Below, piece after piece: positions 21,613 to 29,768 of a stretch of 30,436 nt of DNA. The notes under the pieces are model-generated. The model was given only the letters and a program-made list of their open reading frames with translations. It was not told where the DNA came from and made no database searches. Source of the DNA: DASTYK01 sp964430275 (lineage in GTDB: Bacteria; Gemmatimonadota; Gemmatimonadetes; Longimicrobiales; RSA9). Location: positions 1-30,436 of the forward strand of contig CAYSGF010000227.1 in the NCBI GenBank assembly GCA_964430275.1. The letters are read 5' to 3'. The position numbers and the translations under genes were made by a program. Position 1 is the stretch's first letter. Each line of letters opens with the position of its first letter.

Positions 21613-22085
21613 ACATGATCTCCGTACCGCATGCGCCGCCCCTCGACCCGGATGATCCAGTCACCGGGTTCGTCGAGGGTCACGGTCGATACGTGCGTGA
21701 GGTAGAGCACCACACCGGTGCACACCTCGGCGCCCGAGTGCACGTCCCTGGGCGTCATCTCCACGACGCCGCTGCGGACGCGTACCCTCTGATGCTCCGC
21801 ACGCCAGCACCCGCTCAGCCCGATCGTCGTCACCGCGATCTCGAAAGGGGCTCCGGCGTCGACACTGTCCGGTACCATAATCACGGGCGCCGGTGCCAGC
21901 ACATCCTCATCGGGCGTCACACTCCATTCCACGGTCTCGTCCACGATCACGGTCCGTGGTCCGTCATATCCGATCAGCTGGAGCACGCCGGCCTGCTCGA
22001 CGGCCGCCATCGGTGCGGCGGTGTCGTTGCAGCCAGCAGGCGCCAATCCTGCCACGAGCGTCATCAGTGCTGCCGAGACTCGCAT
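21567..22085 (-). CDS. putative lipoprotein encoded ahead of the ECF sigma factor
   Basis: A 172-aa protein of unknown family. MRVSAALMTLVAGLAPAGC is a lipoprotein signal (lipobox PAGC, Cys19). The mature part is beta-rich with an Ig-like rhythm: TVEWSVTPDEDV, PFEIAVTTIGLSGCWRAE, VVLYLTHVSTVTLDEPGDWIIRVEGRRM. It has two cysteines besides the lipid site. I chose ATG 22085, with AGGAG 10 nt upstream, instead of the ATG at 22127, which would put 14 residues before the signal. The last 46 bp overlap the sigma gene. It is first in the set lipoprotein-sigma-anti-sigma-receptor and may be the surface sensor or a target of the system; this is inference from position. Confidence 0.78.
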   Translation of the reverse strand: MRVSAALMTLVAGLAPAGCNDTAAPMAAVEQAGVLQLIGYDGPRTVIVDETVEWSVTPDEDVLAPAPVIMVPDSVDAGAPFEIAVTTIGLSGCWRAEHQRVRVRSGVVEMTPRDVHSGAEVCTGVVLYLTHVSTVTLDEPGDWIIRVEGRRMRYGDHVWEEPVSAQKTIVVR

Positions 22086-22374
22086 GCCTGTGCTTCTCCT
22101 GTATACAACCGGCTTCAGTTGATGCATGGGCCGTCACGTTGGCCCGGTACTCCTGTGACGAAACAGGTCGACGAAAGCTGACAGGCGAGCGGCACGCACG
22201 CCGAAGTCGGGGTGGGACCACAACATGGCGAGTTGGCGCGCTGTTGTGTTTGCCGCGTGGTATCCGTCTGAGGAACCGAAGTATGGCGCGGCGCTCGGGC
22301 GGGGGTCGTGCATCGGTCGGTGCAATGAAGGTCGCCGGCCGTTCGGGATTCACCACAAGCAGGAGAAGCATTCA
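22086..22374. other. 289-bp divergent intergenic region with an inverted repeat
   Basis: This region separates the ECF operon (minus) from the acidic lipoprotein gene (plus) and must hold both promoters. CACAACA (22219-22225) and TGTTGTG (22242-22248) form a perfect 7-bp inverted repeat with a centre-to-centre distance of 23 bp, about two helical turns, a plausible dimer operator. TGTATA at 22100-22105 reads TATACA on the minus strand, a good -10, but it lies too close to the gene for the AGGAG to be transcribed. No coding frame here has protein character. Confidence 0.4.
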
Positions 22375-22851
22375 ATGATTCAGTCGATTCGCAGGTCCTT
22401 TGACCATCGCCTGATTGGCCGTGCCGCTGCGGTCGTGGTGGCGGCGCTGGCGCTGTCCGCGTGTGACGACGACCCCGTGGATCAGGGTCCGACGCATCGC
22501 TGGGATGCGGAGATCGTGGGTGAGGGTGAGTTCGAGGACATCACGGGTGCGGCGGCGGTGCTGTCGAACTCGGTGGCGTTCTCGGCCGCCATCGAGATCG
22601 AGGGTGCGCCGGCGGATGCGGTGTTCGCGTGGGCGGTGCAGGAGGGCACGTGCGAGGATCCGGGCGACCGCGTCGGTGCGGAGGCTGCCTACCCGGATCT
22701 CGAGGCGGATGATGACGGGTTTGCGGAGGCCGAGGCGGACGACGGGTTCAGCATGTCGGACGAGGAAGACTACGTCGTGACGATCACGGACGAGAGCGGC
22801 GACGATGCGGTCACGGTCGCGTGCTCGGTACTGGTGCTGGACGAAGACTAG
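22375..22851 (+). CDS. very acidic putative lipoprotein, 158 aa
   Basis: Unknown function. The N-terminus has basic residues, a hydrophobic core and lipobox ALSAC (Cys30), directly followed by DDDPVD. The mature part is rich in Asp, Glu and Ala with few basic residues. It reads as alternating strands: HRWDAEIVGEGEFEDI, AFSAAIEIEGA, a FAWAVQEGTCEDPG segment, then YPDLEADDDGF. A second cysteine pairs potentially with VACSVL near the end. The W-x-EGTC-PG and YPxL pattern recalls CHRD/superoxide-dismutase-like extracellular folds, but the similarity is weak. ATG 22375 has AGGAG 9 nt upstream; the frame extends 50 codons upstream without protein character. It is divergent from the ECF operon and could be a target of that sigma factor. 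Confidence 0.75.
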   Translation: MIQSIRRSFDHRLIGRAAAVVVAALALSACDDDPVDQGPTHRWDAEIVGEGEFEDITGAAAVLSNSVAFSAAIEIEGAPADAVFAWAVQEGTCEDPGDRVGAEAAYPDLEADDDGFAEAEADDGFSMSDEEDYVVTITDESGDDAVTVACSVLVLDED

Positions 22852-22854
22852 GTA

Positions 22855-22894
22855 CCTGCCCGGCCCGGGTCCGGTGCCGGCAGGGGCGCCGGGC
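22855..22894. terminator. GC-rich hairpins between convergent genes
   Basis: Directly after the acidic lipoprotein stop, CCTGCC (22855-22860) pairs with GGCAGG (22879-22884), extendable by GGC/GCC with one bulged C. An alternative GCCCGGC/GCCGGGC stem (22858-22864/22888-22894) competes with it. The spot between the convergent lipoprotein and copB-like genes fits a bidirectional terminator. There is no U tract. Confidence 0.45.
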
Positions 22895-22947
22895 CCGCGG
22901 TTCCGGGGTCGTCGCGGCGCGCGTAGCATGGCGGCGTGCGCGATGCA

Positions 22948-25044
22948 CTAGAGCACGTGTCTGCGCAGCAGCTGTGCATTGATCGCGACGATGATGGTGC
23001 TTGCAGACATGAGGACCGCACCGACGGCCGGGTGGAGCAGGATTCCCTGCCCCGCGAGCACGCCGGCGGCGAGGGGCAGCGCGACGATGTTGTAACCGGC
23101 CGCCCACCAGAGGTTCTGGATCATCTTCCGGTACGTAGCCTTCGAGAGCTCGACGATGCGCGCGACATCGCGCGGGTCGCTGCGCACGAGCACGACGTCA
23201 CCGGCCTCGACGGCCACGTCGGTTCCAGCGCCGATCGCGATGCCGACATCGGCAGTAACGAGGGCAGGCGCGTCGTTCACGCCGTCACCGACCATGGCAA
23301 CGCGTTTCCCGGCGCGCTGCAGCTCCTCGATCTTCTGCGCCTTCTGCTCGGGCAGCACTTCGGCGAACACGGTGTCGATGCCGAGCTCGGCGGCGACGGC
23401 GTCCGCGACCGCGTGCGCATCGCCGGTCAGCATGACGACTTCGATGCCATTCTCGTGCAGGCGGCGCACTGCATCGGCCGACTCGGGGCGCACCTGGTCG
23501 GCGAGCGCGAACACGGCGATGGCGGTATCGGCCTCGATCAGGTAGATGGCACCCTGGCCACGCGCGGCGAAGCGCTCCGCCGCTTCTGCGAGCCGCGGCG
23601 ATGGTGTCACGTCGAGTCGGCGCAGCAGGTTGGGTCCGCCTTCCATCAGCGTGCGGCCTTCGACCTGCGCGCGCACGCCGTGCCCCGGGATCGCGGCGAA
23701 ATCACGCGCGTGCGGGATCGTCAGGCCGCGCTCCGTCGCGCTGGCGACGATCGCGCGGGCGACGGGATGCTCGGAGTCGCGCTCCACCGCGGCGCCCAGG
23801 CGGAGTGCCTCGTCCTGCGTGAGCGGGTCGGCGGTCACGACCTCGACGACGCGATGCTCGCCGAGCGTCAACGTGCCCGTCTTGTCGAAGACGACCGCAT
23901 CGATGTTGCGCGCCTCCTCGAGACCGCGCCGCTCGCGCACGAGGAGGCCGTTCCTCGCACCAAGCGTCGTGGAGATCGCGACGACGAGCGGGATCGCGAG
24001 GCCGAGCGCGTGCGGGCATGCAATGACGAGCACGGTGACGACGCGCTCGACCGTGAAGGCGGCGGTCGCGCCGGCGAGCGTCCATGCGACCAGGGTGAGG
24101 AGCGCGGCGCCGAGCGCGACGATCGTGAGCCAGAATGCGGCGCGGTCGGCAAGCGCCTGTGCGCGGCTGCGTGACGACTGCGCATCGGCGACGAGGCGCA
24201 TGATGCCCGCGAGCGCGGTCGCCTCCCCGGTGCCGGTCACGCGCACGCGCAGCGAGCCGGTACCATTCACGGTTCCCGCGATCACTGCGTCGCCGTCACC
24301 CTTTGCGACGGCGCTGGACTCGCCCGTGATCATCGACTCGTTCACGTCGCTGCGACCGTCGATGACGGTGCCGTCCACCGGAACCCGCGCGCCGGGGCGG
24401 ACGAGCACGACGTCGTCCATGCGCAGCGCCTCGATCGGCACCTCCTCCGTCGTGTCGTCGAAGATGCGCGTCGCCATCGCGGGGAGCAGTTGCGCGAGCT
24501 GGTCGAGTGCGCCGCTCGCCTGTCCGATCGAGCGCATCTCCATCCAGTGGCCGAGCAGCATGATCGTGATGAGCGTCGCAAGCTCCTCCCAAAGCGCCAT
24601 CGCGGGGAAGCCGAGCAGGACCGCGACGCTGAAGACGAATGCGACGACGATCGCGAGCGAGATCAGCGTCATCATGCCGGGCAGCCGGTCCATCAGCTCG
24701 CGCCATGCCCCGGCGAGGAACACCCGGCCGCCATAGAGGAAGACGAGCGTGCCGAACACCGGCGCGATCCAGTGCGAGCCGGTAAAATGCGGAGGCTCGT
24801 ACGCGGTCAGCTCCGCGAGCATGTGCCCCCACACGATGGTGGGGATCGTCAGCAGCAGGCTGATCCAGAAACGGCTCTGGAACATCGCGACGGAGTGGCC
24901 GGCATGCTTGTCGTGGCCGGCGTGATCGTCGTGGGCTGTGTGCGTCTCGTGCTTGGGGTGGTCGGTCGTCGTTTCCGGATGCTCGGGGTAGCCGGGTTTC
25001 GCGGGCGCGTGCGCGTCGTGGTCGTGGTGGTGGTCGTGGTTCAT
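22948..25044 (-). CDS. copB: CopB-type (P1B-3) heavy-metal-translocating P-type ATPase
   Basis: A 698-aa metal pump. The first 50 residues hold 15 histidines (MNHDHHHDHDAHA onward) and no CXXC-type HMA domain. Catalytic motifs are complete: TGES (240-243), the CPH metal site (343-345), DKTGT with phosphorylated Asp387, HP (426-427) and GDGVND (586-591). CPH together with MSAST in the last membrane helix (679-683) defines subgroup P1B-3, whose known members export Cu(II)/Cu(I) or Ag(I). The His-rich tail probably binds or senses metal. The ATG overlaps the stop of the trehalase-lactamase gene in ATGA (25041-25044), so it is translationally coupled to it. It is the last gene of the LemA-led run. 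The symbol is by subgroup; metal specificity is inferred. Confidence 0.93.
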   Translation of the reverse strand: MNHDHHHDHDAHAPAKPGYPEHPETTTDHPKHETHTAHDDHAGHDKHAGHSVAMFQSRFWISLLLTIPTIVWGHMLAELTAYEPPHFTGSHWIAPVFGTLVFLYGGRVFLAGAWRELMDRLPGMMTLISLAIVVAFVFSVAVLLGFPAMALWEELATLITIMLLGHWMEMRSIGQASGALDQLAQLLPAMATRIFDDTTEEVPIEALRMDDVVLVRPGARVPVDGTVIDGRSDVNESMITGESSAVAKGDGDAVIAGTVNGTGSLRVRVTGTGEATALAGIMRLVADAQSSRSRAQALADRAAFWLTIVALGAALLTLVAWTLAGATAAFTVERVVTVLVIACPHALGLAIPLVVAISTTLGARNGLLVRERRGLEEARNIDAVVFDKTGTLTLGEHRVVEVVTADPLTQDEALRLGAAVERDSEHPVARAIVASATERGLTIPHARDFAAIPGHGVRAQVEGRTLMEGGPNLLRRLDVTPSPRLAEAAERFAARGQGAIYLIEADTAIAVFALADQVRPESADAVRRLHENGIEVVMLTGDAHAVADAVAAELGIDTVFAEVLPEQKAQKIEELQRAGKRVAMVGDGVNDAPALVTADVGIAIGAGTDVAVEAGDVVLVRSDPRDVARIVELSKATYRKMIQNLWWAAGYNIVALPLAAGVLAGQGILLHPAVGAVLMSASTIIVAINAQLLRRHVL

Positions 25045-27872
25045 CGCCAGCGGTAGACCGGTGCGTCGCGGATGGCGCGCTGTGCGGCGTCGGCGACGTC
25101 GCGGCGGAGCGGGACGTGGAGGGTATTCGCGCGCGTCGGGTTCACGCGGTTCGTGAGCAGGATCACGAAGAGGCCGCGCTCGGGGTCCATCCAGATGCTC
25201 GTGCCGGTGAAGCCGGTGTGACCGAAGGAGCGCGGGGAGAAGTAGGCGCCGGCACTGCTGCGCGGCGCGGGCGTATCCCAGCCGAGCGCGCGGCTGGAGT
25301 GCTCGTTCTGGCGCGCCGTCCAGCGCGCGATCGTGGCCGGCTGCAGGATGCGCACGCCGTTGTACTCGCCGCCGTTCAGCATCATCTGCGCGAAAACGGC
25401 GAGGTCGCGCGCGGAGGAGAAGAGGCCGGCGTGGCCGGCCACGCCAGCGAGCGCACATGCGTTCTCGTCGTGCACGATGCCGTGGATCAGCCGGTCGCGG
25501 AAGATCGTGTCCACCTCGCTCGCCGCAATGCGCGGGAGCAGCGGATGGCCCGGCTGGAAGCCGGCGGTGCACTCGACGCCTTCCGGCAGCGACGTCGGGG
25601 ACAGCGGGTTGAAGCGCGTGTCGCGCATGCCGAGCGGCCCCCAGACGCGCTGCTGAAGAAACGCATCCAGCCGCTGGCCGGTGATGCGCTCGACGATGAG
25701 CCCCGTCAGGATGAGGTCCCAGTCGCTGTAGACGGAGCTGTCGCCGGGCACGTAGATGAGCGGCCGCTCATTCATGTACTCGATGAACTCTGCGGCAGTG
25801 CGCGAGTCACGCCACAGGGGTCCGCCGGAGACGAAGCCGCCGCTGTGTGTCAGGAGCTGGTGGACGGTGATACCGCTCTTGTCGGGCGCGTCCAGCTCGG
25901 GCAGGTAGTGGCGTACGGGCCGGTCGAGGTCGAGCCGGCCATCCTCCTCGAGCAGCATTGCCGCCGTGGTGGTCGCGACCACTTTCGTGAGCGAGGCCAG
26001 GTCGAAGAGCGTGGAGTCGGTGACGGCGGCAGTACCGGGCGCGGTATCGATGCGGCCGTACCCTTCAATGTGCACGAGGCGGCCGTAGCGGCCCACGGCA
26101 AGCGACGCACCGGGTGCGGCGCCCGCGCGCAGGGCGGCGGCGATGATGGAGTCCATGGTCGCGGGCAGGCGCTCGTCCATCCCGACCTCGTCGGGGTCCG
26201 CCGGCACGAGCGCGGGCAGTGCGATGAGGCGAGCATCCTCGACGGCGAATCCCGACAGCCGCAACGCGACGCCGTTCGTCCAGCCGAAGCCGTCCTGCGT
26301 CGGGTACTCGCCGCCGCCCGCGGGGCGGTCGGGATTCATGACGTCGTACTTCTCCATCATCCGGCCGGTCGCCTCGAAGGTGCGCCGGTTGAGAGCGAGC
26401 CAGCGCTCACGCGCCTCGTCGGCCGCATTGCCATAGCCGTAGCGGCGAATGCCCTGGATGGCGAGCCACTGCAGCGGCGGCCAGCCATTCGGTGCGTCCC
26501 ACTGCTGACCGGATTCGATCGAGGTCGTGACGAAGCCGCCGGGGTGGAGGAACTCACGCACGAGTCGCGCGGCGACGGCGGTCCCCTGTGCCGGCGCTGC
26601 GAGGCCGAAGTACAGCGATGTGGCGGCGGCGAGCGTCGGACGATCCGTCACGCGCTCACCGGTCCGCCAGCGCACGTCGTAGAAGAAGCCGGACGCCGAG
26701 TCCCATGCCGCGGCGAGCAGCGCGGTGCGACGCTGCGCGGCGAGTGCTGCGTAGCGCGCGGCACGTTCGCGGTCGCCCTCCGCATCACGGAACGCGTAGA
26801 GCGCGGCGATCGTGGCCTCCGCGTTGTACAGCAGGCTGTTCAGGTCGATCGGTGCGAGTGCAGTGGTTTCGAGCGTGCGCAGGTCGGCCGGGTCACGCAT
26901 CCAGCGGCTGGAGAAGTCCCAGCCGCTCTCGGCAGCGGCGCGCACGTTCCGGTAGAACGCCTCGCGCTGCACCGGCTCCGGCAGTGTCTGCGCGAGTGTG
27001 TAGTCCTCGCGGTAGGACTCCGGGCGCGGCGTCGCCAGATCGTCCCAGTAGCGGTTCAGCAGCGAGCCGTCCGGGAGACGCACTACGCGACGGTGCGCCT
27101 GCCCGCGCCCGACGCGTTCCGCACCGTCCATCCAGAACGCGTGCTCGGTGACGAGCGCGTCAAGGTAGCGGAGCGCCTGGGACGTGTCGGTCGCCGTCGC
27201 GTACAGGCCAACCATCGCGGCGAAGTACGGCGGCTGGCTGCGGCTCAGGTAGTACGTGCGGTTGCCGTTCGGAATGTGACCGGCGGTGCGCGCGAGGTGC
27301 GCGAAGTTGTCGAGCATGCTGCGCACGAGATCGGTACGTCCGCTGCGCACGAGCCCGAGCATGGTGAAGTAGGAGTCCCAGTAGTAGACCTCGCGGAAGC
27401 GGCCGCCCGGCACGACGTACGGGTGCGAGAGCGGAATCAGCGACGAGTACGTCTGTGCGCTGTCGCCGCTGCGCGTGAGCACGGGCCAGAGCGCATGGAT
27501 GTGCTCCTCCATCGTGAGCGCCGGGTCCGTGCGGAACGCTGCGCGCGTCTCCTGCGGCACCGCGAAGAAGCGCTGCACGAAGGCGCGCAGGTCGAGGCCG
27601 GCGCTGTCGCGCACACTGGCGTAGTACGCGGCGATCTGCTCGGGCGGCGCGAGCGGCTGCGCATCGACGAACGTCTTGGAGTCGGGAAAGAGGCCCGTGA
27701 GCTGGACGTCGTGGAACAGCTGGCCGAGGTCGCGCGCCGGGGCATAGAGCGCGCCGTATCCCGGCTGCGGCGCCGGCGCCGCGGGAGCAGCACTGTAACA
27801 GCCGGCAGCGAGCACGGCGGCCAGCAGGAGCGCAACCGCGCGCCGCGGCCAGAGAGCGGACAGTGGATGCAT
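25041..27872 (-). CDS. trehalase (GH37) fused to a beta-lactamase-like serine hydrolase
   Basis: A 943-aa lipoprotein; the signal MHPLSALWPRRAVALLLAAV is followed by lipobox LAAGC (Cys25). Residues about 40-555 are a complete GH37 trehalase. Signature 1, PGGRFREVYYWDSYF, spans 155-169 and signature 2, QWDAPNGWPP, spans 457-466. Asp319 (ESGWDF) and Glu522 (GGGEYPTQDGFGWTNG) match the catalytic acid and base of E. coli periplasmic trehalase. Residues about 570-925 are a serine hydrolase of the kind often fused to NagZ: Ser627/Lys630 in SLTK, Tyr715 in YSDW, VHDENA, and HTG (885-887). ATG 27872 begins the signal; an ATG at 27926 would overlap the previous gene. It starts 16 bp after the DUF2207 gene and overlaps copB by 4 bp. 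It should split trehalose outside the cytoplasm; the second domain's substrate is unknown. Confidence 0.9.
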   Translation of the reverse strand: MHPLSALWPRRAVALLLAAVLAAGCYSAAPAAPAPQPGYGALYAPARDLGQLFHDVQLTGLFPDSKTFVDAQPLAPPEQIAAYYASVRDSAGLDLRAFVQRFFAVPQETRAAFRTDPALTMEEHIHALWPVLTRSGDSAQTYSSLIPLSHPYVVPGGRFREVYYWDSYFTMLGLVRSGRTDLVRSMLDNFAHLARTAGHIPNGNRTYYLSRSQPPYFAAMVGLYATATDTSQALRYLDALVTEHAFWMDGAERVGRGQAHRRVVRLPDGSLLNRYWDDLATPRPESYREDYTLAQTLPEPVQREAFYRNVRAAAESGWDFSSRWMRDPADLRTLETTALAPIDLNSLLYNAEATIAALYAFRDAEGDRERAARYAALAAQRRTALLAAAWDSASGFFYDVRWRTGERVTDRPTLAAATSLYFGLAAPAQGTAVAARLVREFLHPGGFVTTSIESGQQWDAPNGWPPLQWLAIQGIRRYGYGNAADEARERWLALNRRTFEATGRMMEKYDVMNPDRPAGGGEYPTQDGFGWTNGVALRLSGFAVEDARLIALPALVPADPDEVGMDERLPATMDSIIAAALRAGAAPGASLAVGRYGRLVHIEGYGRIDTAPGTAAVTDSTLFDLASLTKVVATTTAAMLLEEDGRLDLDRPVRHYLPELDAPDKSGITVHQLLTHSGGFVSGGPLWRDSRTAAEFIEYMNERPLIYVPGDSSVYSDWDLILTGLIVERITGQRLDAFLQQRVWGPLGMRDTRFNPLSPTSLPEGVECTAGFQPGHPLLPRIAASEVDTIFRDRLIHGIVHDENACALAGVAGHAGLFSSARDLAVFAQMMLNGGEYNGVRILQPATIARWTARQNEHSSRALGWDTPAPRSSAGAYFSPRSFGHTGFTGTSIWMDPERGLFVILLTNRVNPTRANTLHVPLRRDVADAAQRAIRDAPVYRWR

Positions 27873-27888
27873 CACGGCGCTCGCAACA

Positions 27889-29760
27889 CTAGAACCCACC
27901 ACCACCGCCGCCGCCGAAGCCGCCACCGCTGAACCCGCCGCCGCCGCTGAAGCCGGAGCTGCTGGAGCTGCCGCGCGGCGCGGATGCCATCGCCGTGCTC
28001 GTTCGACTCGCCATGCCGGAGAGATCGTTCACGAGGACGTGAGCGAAGAAGCGATCGCCGTGCCGGCCGCGGTACCAGTCCGGTGGCTCCTGGTAGATGT
28101 CATCGAACGCCTTGGCCCACTTCTTCTCGGTTCCGAACGCCATGGCATAGGGCAGATACTTCTCGAACATCTCCGGTGTGCGGATGACCCGCTCGAAGCG
28201 GTCCGACTCGACCCGCTGCAGGAACTCGCTGAAGCCGAGTGCCTGCTCGCGCATGCGGGCACCTTTCACGGTTCGTGCCGGCATGACGACGGCGAACCCG
28301 ATCATGACGACGGCAGTGAGCGCACCCGCGATCGCCGCGGGAACGGCGGACTCGCCGCGCCAGCTCAGGAAGATCGAGCCACCGATACCGACCAGCAGGG
28401 CCAGGAGCACACCGAGGACCAGGTAGCGCGCCACCACGTGGTCCGGGCGGCGCGTGTAGTAGCCATGCCCGACCAGGGTGTCCGTCAACCGCTTCTTGAT
28501 GTCGGGCAGGTCCTGGTAGAACGTGTTCTCGAGGTCGTCGATCTCGACGCGTGTGCGTGCGCCGCCATCGAACAGTGCGCGCAGCAGCTCCTCCTCGTGC
28601 GGCCGCAGATCCTGCCACTGCGACGCGTCGCGTACCAGCCGGAACGCATAGTCGCGCGTCTTGACGAGCCCGAGGAGATGCTCCTCCTGCTCGTCCTCGA
28701 TGACGAGGTAGCCGCGCACCGCGAGATCGACGAGCGTCGCCGTCACATCCCGCATGTCGGCACGGTTGTCCACGAGCAGACCGACCTCGCCGGGTGTCAG
28801 GTCCGCCGGCGGCTCGTACTGCGGCACGATGCTGAGCTCCTCCGGGTCGCGACCGTGCCGGCGCCACCAGCCGTGCATCAGGAAGAACGCGAGCAGGGGT
28901 GCGAGCAGGATGCCGTTCGCGAGCGCGAATGCCGTGGCCCGTTCGAAGTCCGTCGGCCGGTGCACGACGCCCGGGTCCCAGCCGACGACGACCGTGAGCC
29001 CTTCGCGGAACGCGAGTGGCGACGTCGTACGCACCTGCACGCTGTTCGCGACCTGCTCGAGCGCTGCGCCCTGCTGCGTCGAACCCTGCGCGCCGGTATA
29101 GCTCGCGGCACGCACGTTCGTGACGCCGGGTGGCAGCATGATCGTCGCCGAGGCATCGCCGACCGCAACGTCCCAGTCGTTGCCCGTGACGTTCCAGTAC
29201 AGCTCGTCATGCTCCTCGAAGAAGCGCAGACCATTCGCGACGACGTACGTGAGCGTAATCGTGTGCGTCGCGTTCTCGGCGCCGGGCACCCAGATGCTGT
29301 AGCGCTGCCGTCCACCACTCCGCTCCGTGTCCACCTCGAGCGCATTGCCGCGTTCGTCCGTCGCACTCTCGAGATCGAGCCGCAGCCGGTAGTTGAAGCC
29401 GTTCCAGTCGTACGCGACCGGGATGGTGCGGTAGAGACCGTTCCACTCGCCGTCGAAATGAACCGTGATGCGCTCGGTGACGCGGAGTGAGCCGTCGCGA
29501 CGGACCAGCAGCTCGACGTCGAAGCCCTGGATGGTGATGGAGCGGGCCAGGGCCGGGGCGGGGGTGAGGGCCAGGACTGCCAGGAGGAGCGGAATGCGGA
29601 ATACGGAGTGCGGAATACGCAATCCGGAGTACGGAGTGCGGAGTACGGAGTGCGGAATACGGAATACGGAATCCGGAGTACGGAGTACGGAGTACGGAGT
29701 ACGGAATGCGGAGCGCAGTCTGGGTGCGGCGCTCCGGATCATGCTGGCGAGCTTCGACAT
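27889..29760 (-). CDS. DUF2207 membrane protein with heptad-repeat N-terminus
   Basis: A 623-aa protein of the DUF2207 (YciQ-like) family, whose genes usually sit beside lemA, as here (8-bp gap). After a signal sequence (LLLAVLALTPAPALA, 58-72), the extracytoplasmic DUF2207 domain covers about 73-280 (GSLRVTERITVHFDGEWNGLYRTIP). A transmembrane helix follows near 285-305, then a cytosolic part and two further helices at about 460-510. The tail is Gly-rich (FSGGGFGGGGGGGF). Function is unknown. Residues 15-57 are encoded by a 7-bp tandem repeat and read as heptads of the type SVLRTPY. No start codon lies between the repeat and the signal core, so translation must begin upstream, at ATG 29760 or 29742. 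Repeat slippage would therefore alter expression. The trehalase fusion gene follows after 16 bp. Confidence 0.85.
   Translation of the reverse strand: MSKLASMIRSAAPRLRSAFRTPYSVLRTPDSVFRIPHSVLRTPYSGLRIPHSVFRIPLLLAVLALTPAPALARSITIQGFDVELLVRRDGSLRVTERITVHFDGEWNGLYRTIPVAYDWNGFNYRLRLDLESATDERGNALEVDTERSGGRQRYSIWVPGAENATHTITLTYVVANGLRFFEEHDELYWNVTGNDWDVAVGDASATIMLPPGVTNVRAASYTGAQGSTQQGAALEQVANSVQVRTTSPLAFREGLTVVVGWDPGVVHRPTDFERATAFALANGILLAPLLAFFLMHGWWRRHGRDPEELSIVPQYEPPADLTPGEVGLLVDNRADMRDVTATLVDLAVRGYLVIEDEQEEHLLGLVKTRDYAFRLVRDASQWQDLRPHEEELLRALFDGGARTRVEIDDLENTFYQDLPDIKKRLTDTLVGHGYYTRRPDHVVARYLVLGVLLALLVGIGGSIFLSWRGESAVPAAIAGALTAVVMIGFAVVMPARTVKGARMREQALGFSEFLQRVESDRFERVIRTPEMFEKYLPYAMAFGTEKKWAKAFDDIYQEPPDWYRGRHGDRFFAHVLVNDLSGMASRTSTAMASAPRGSSSSSGFSGGGGFSGGGFGGGGGGGF
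29591..29716. repeat. 18-unit heptanucleotide tandem repeat (GGARTRC) inside coding sequence
   Basis: Eighteen consecutive 7-bp units without gaps: mainly GGAGTAC, GGAATAC, GGAGTGC and GGAATGC, with GGAATCC, GCAATCC and a terminal GGAGCGC as variants. Four identical GGAGTAC units lie at 29675-29702. Three units (21 bp) encode a 7-residue peptide, and because 7 leaves remainder 1 on division by 3, all three frames read the same circular heptapeptide with no stops. It lies within the 5' part of the DUF2207 gene, just before its signal-peptide core. Comparable heptameric repeats (STRR) are known in cyanobacteria. Confidence 0.97.
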
Positions 29761-29768
29761 GCTCGGGC

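Noticed and set aside
22100..22105. TATACA (minus strand) as the ECF operon promoter -10
   Set aside because: The implied start site would exclude the AGGAG of the first gene, and the matching -35 is poor.
25116..27932. A 938-codon open frame on the plus strand opposite the trehalase-lactamase gene
   Set aside because: Its translation is Arg/Gly/Glu-rich without domains, while the minus strand has complete catalytic motifs. Such antisense frames are expected in GC-rich DNA.
29591..29716. CRISPR array at the tandem repeat
   Set aside because: The units are 7 bp, directly adjacent and without spacers; this is a microsatellite.
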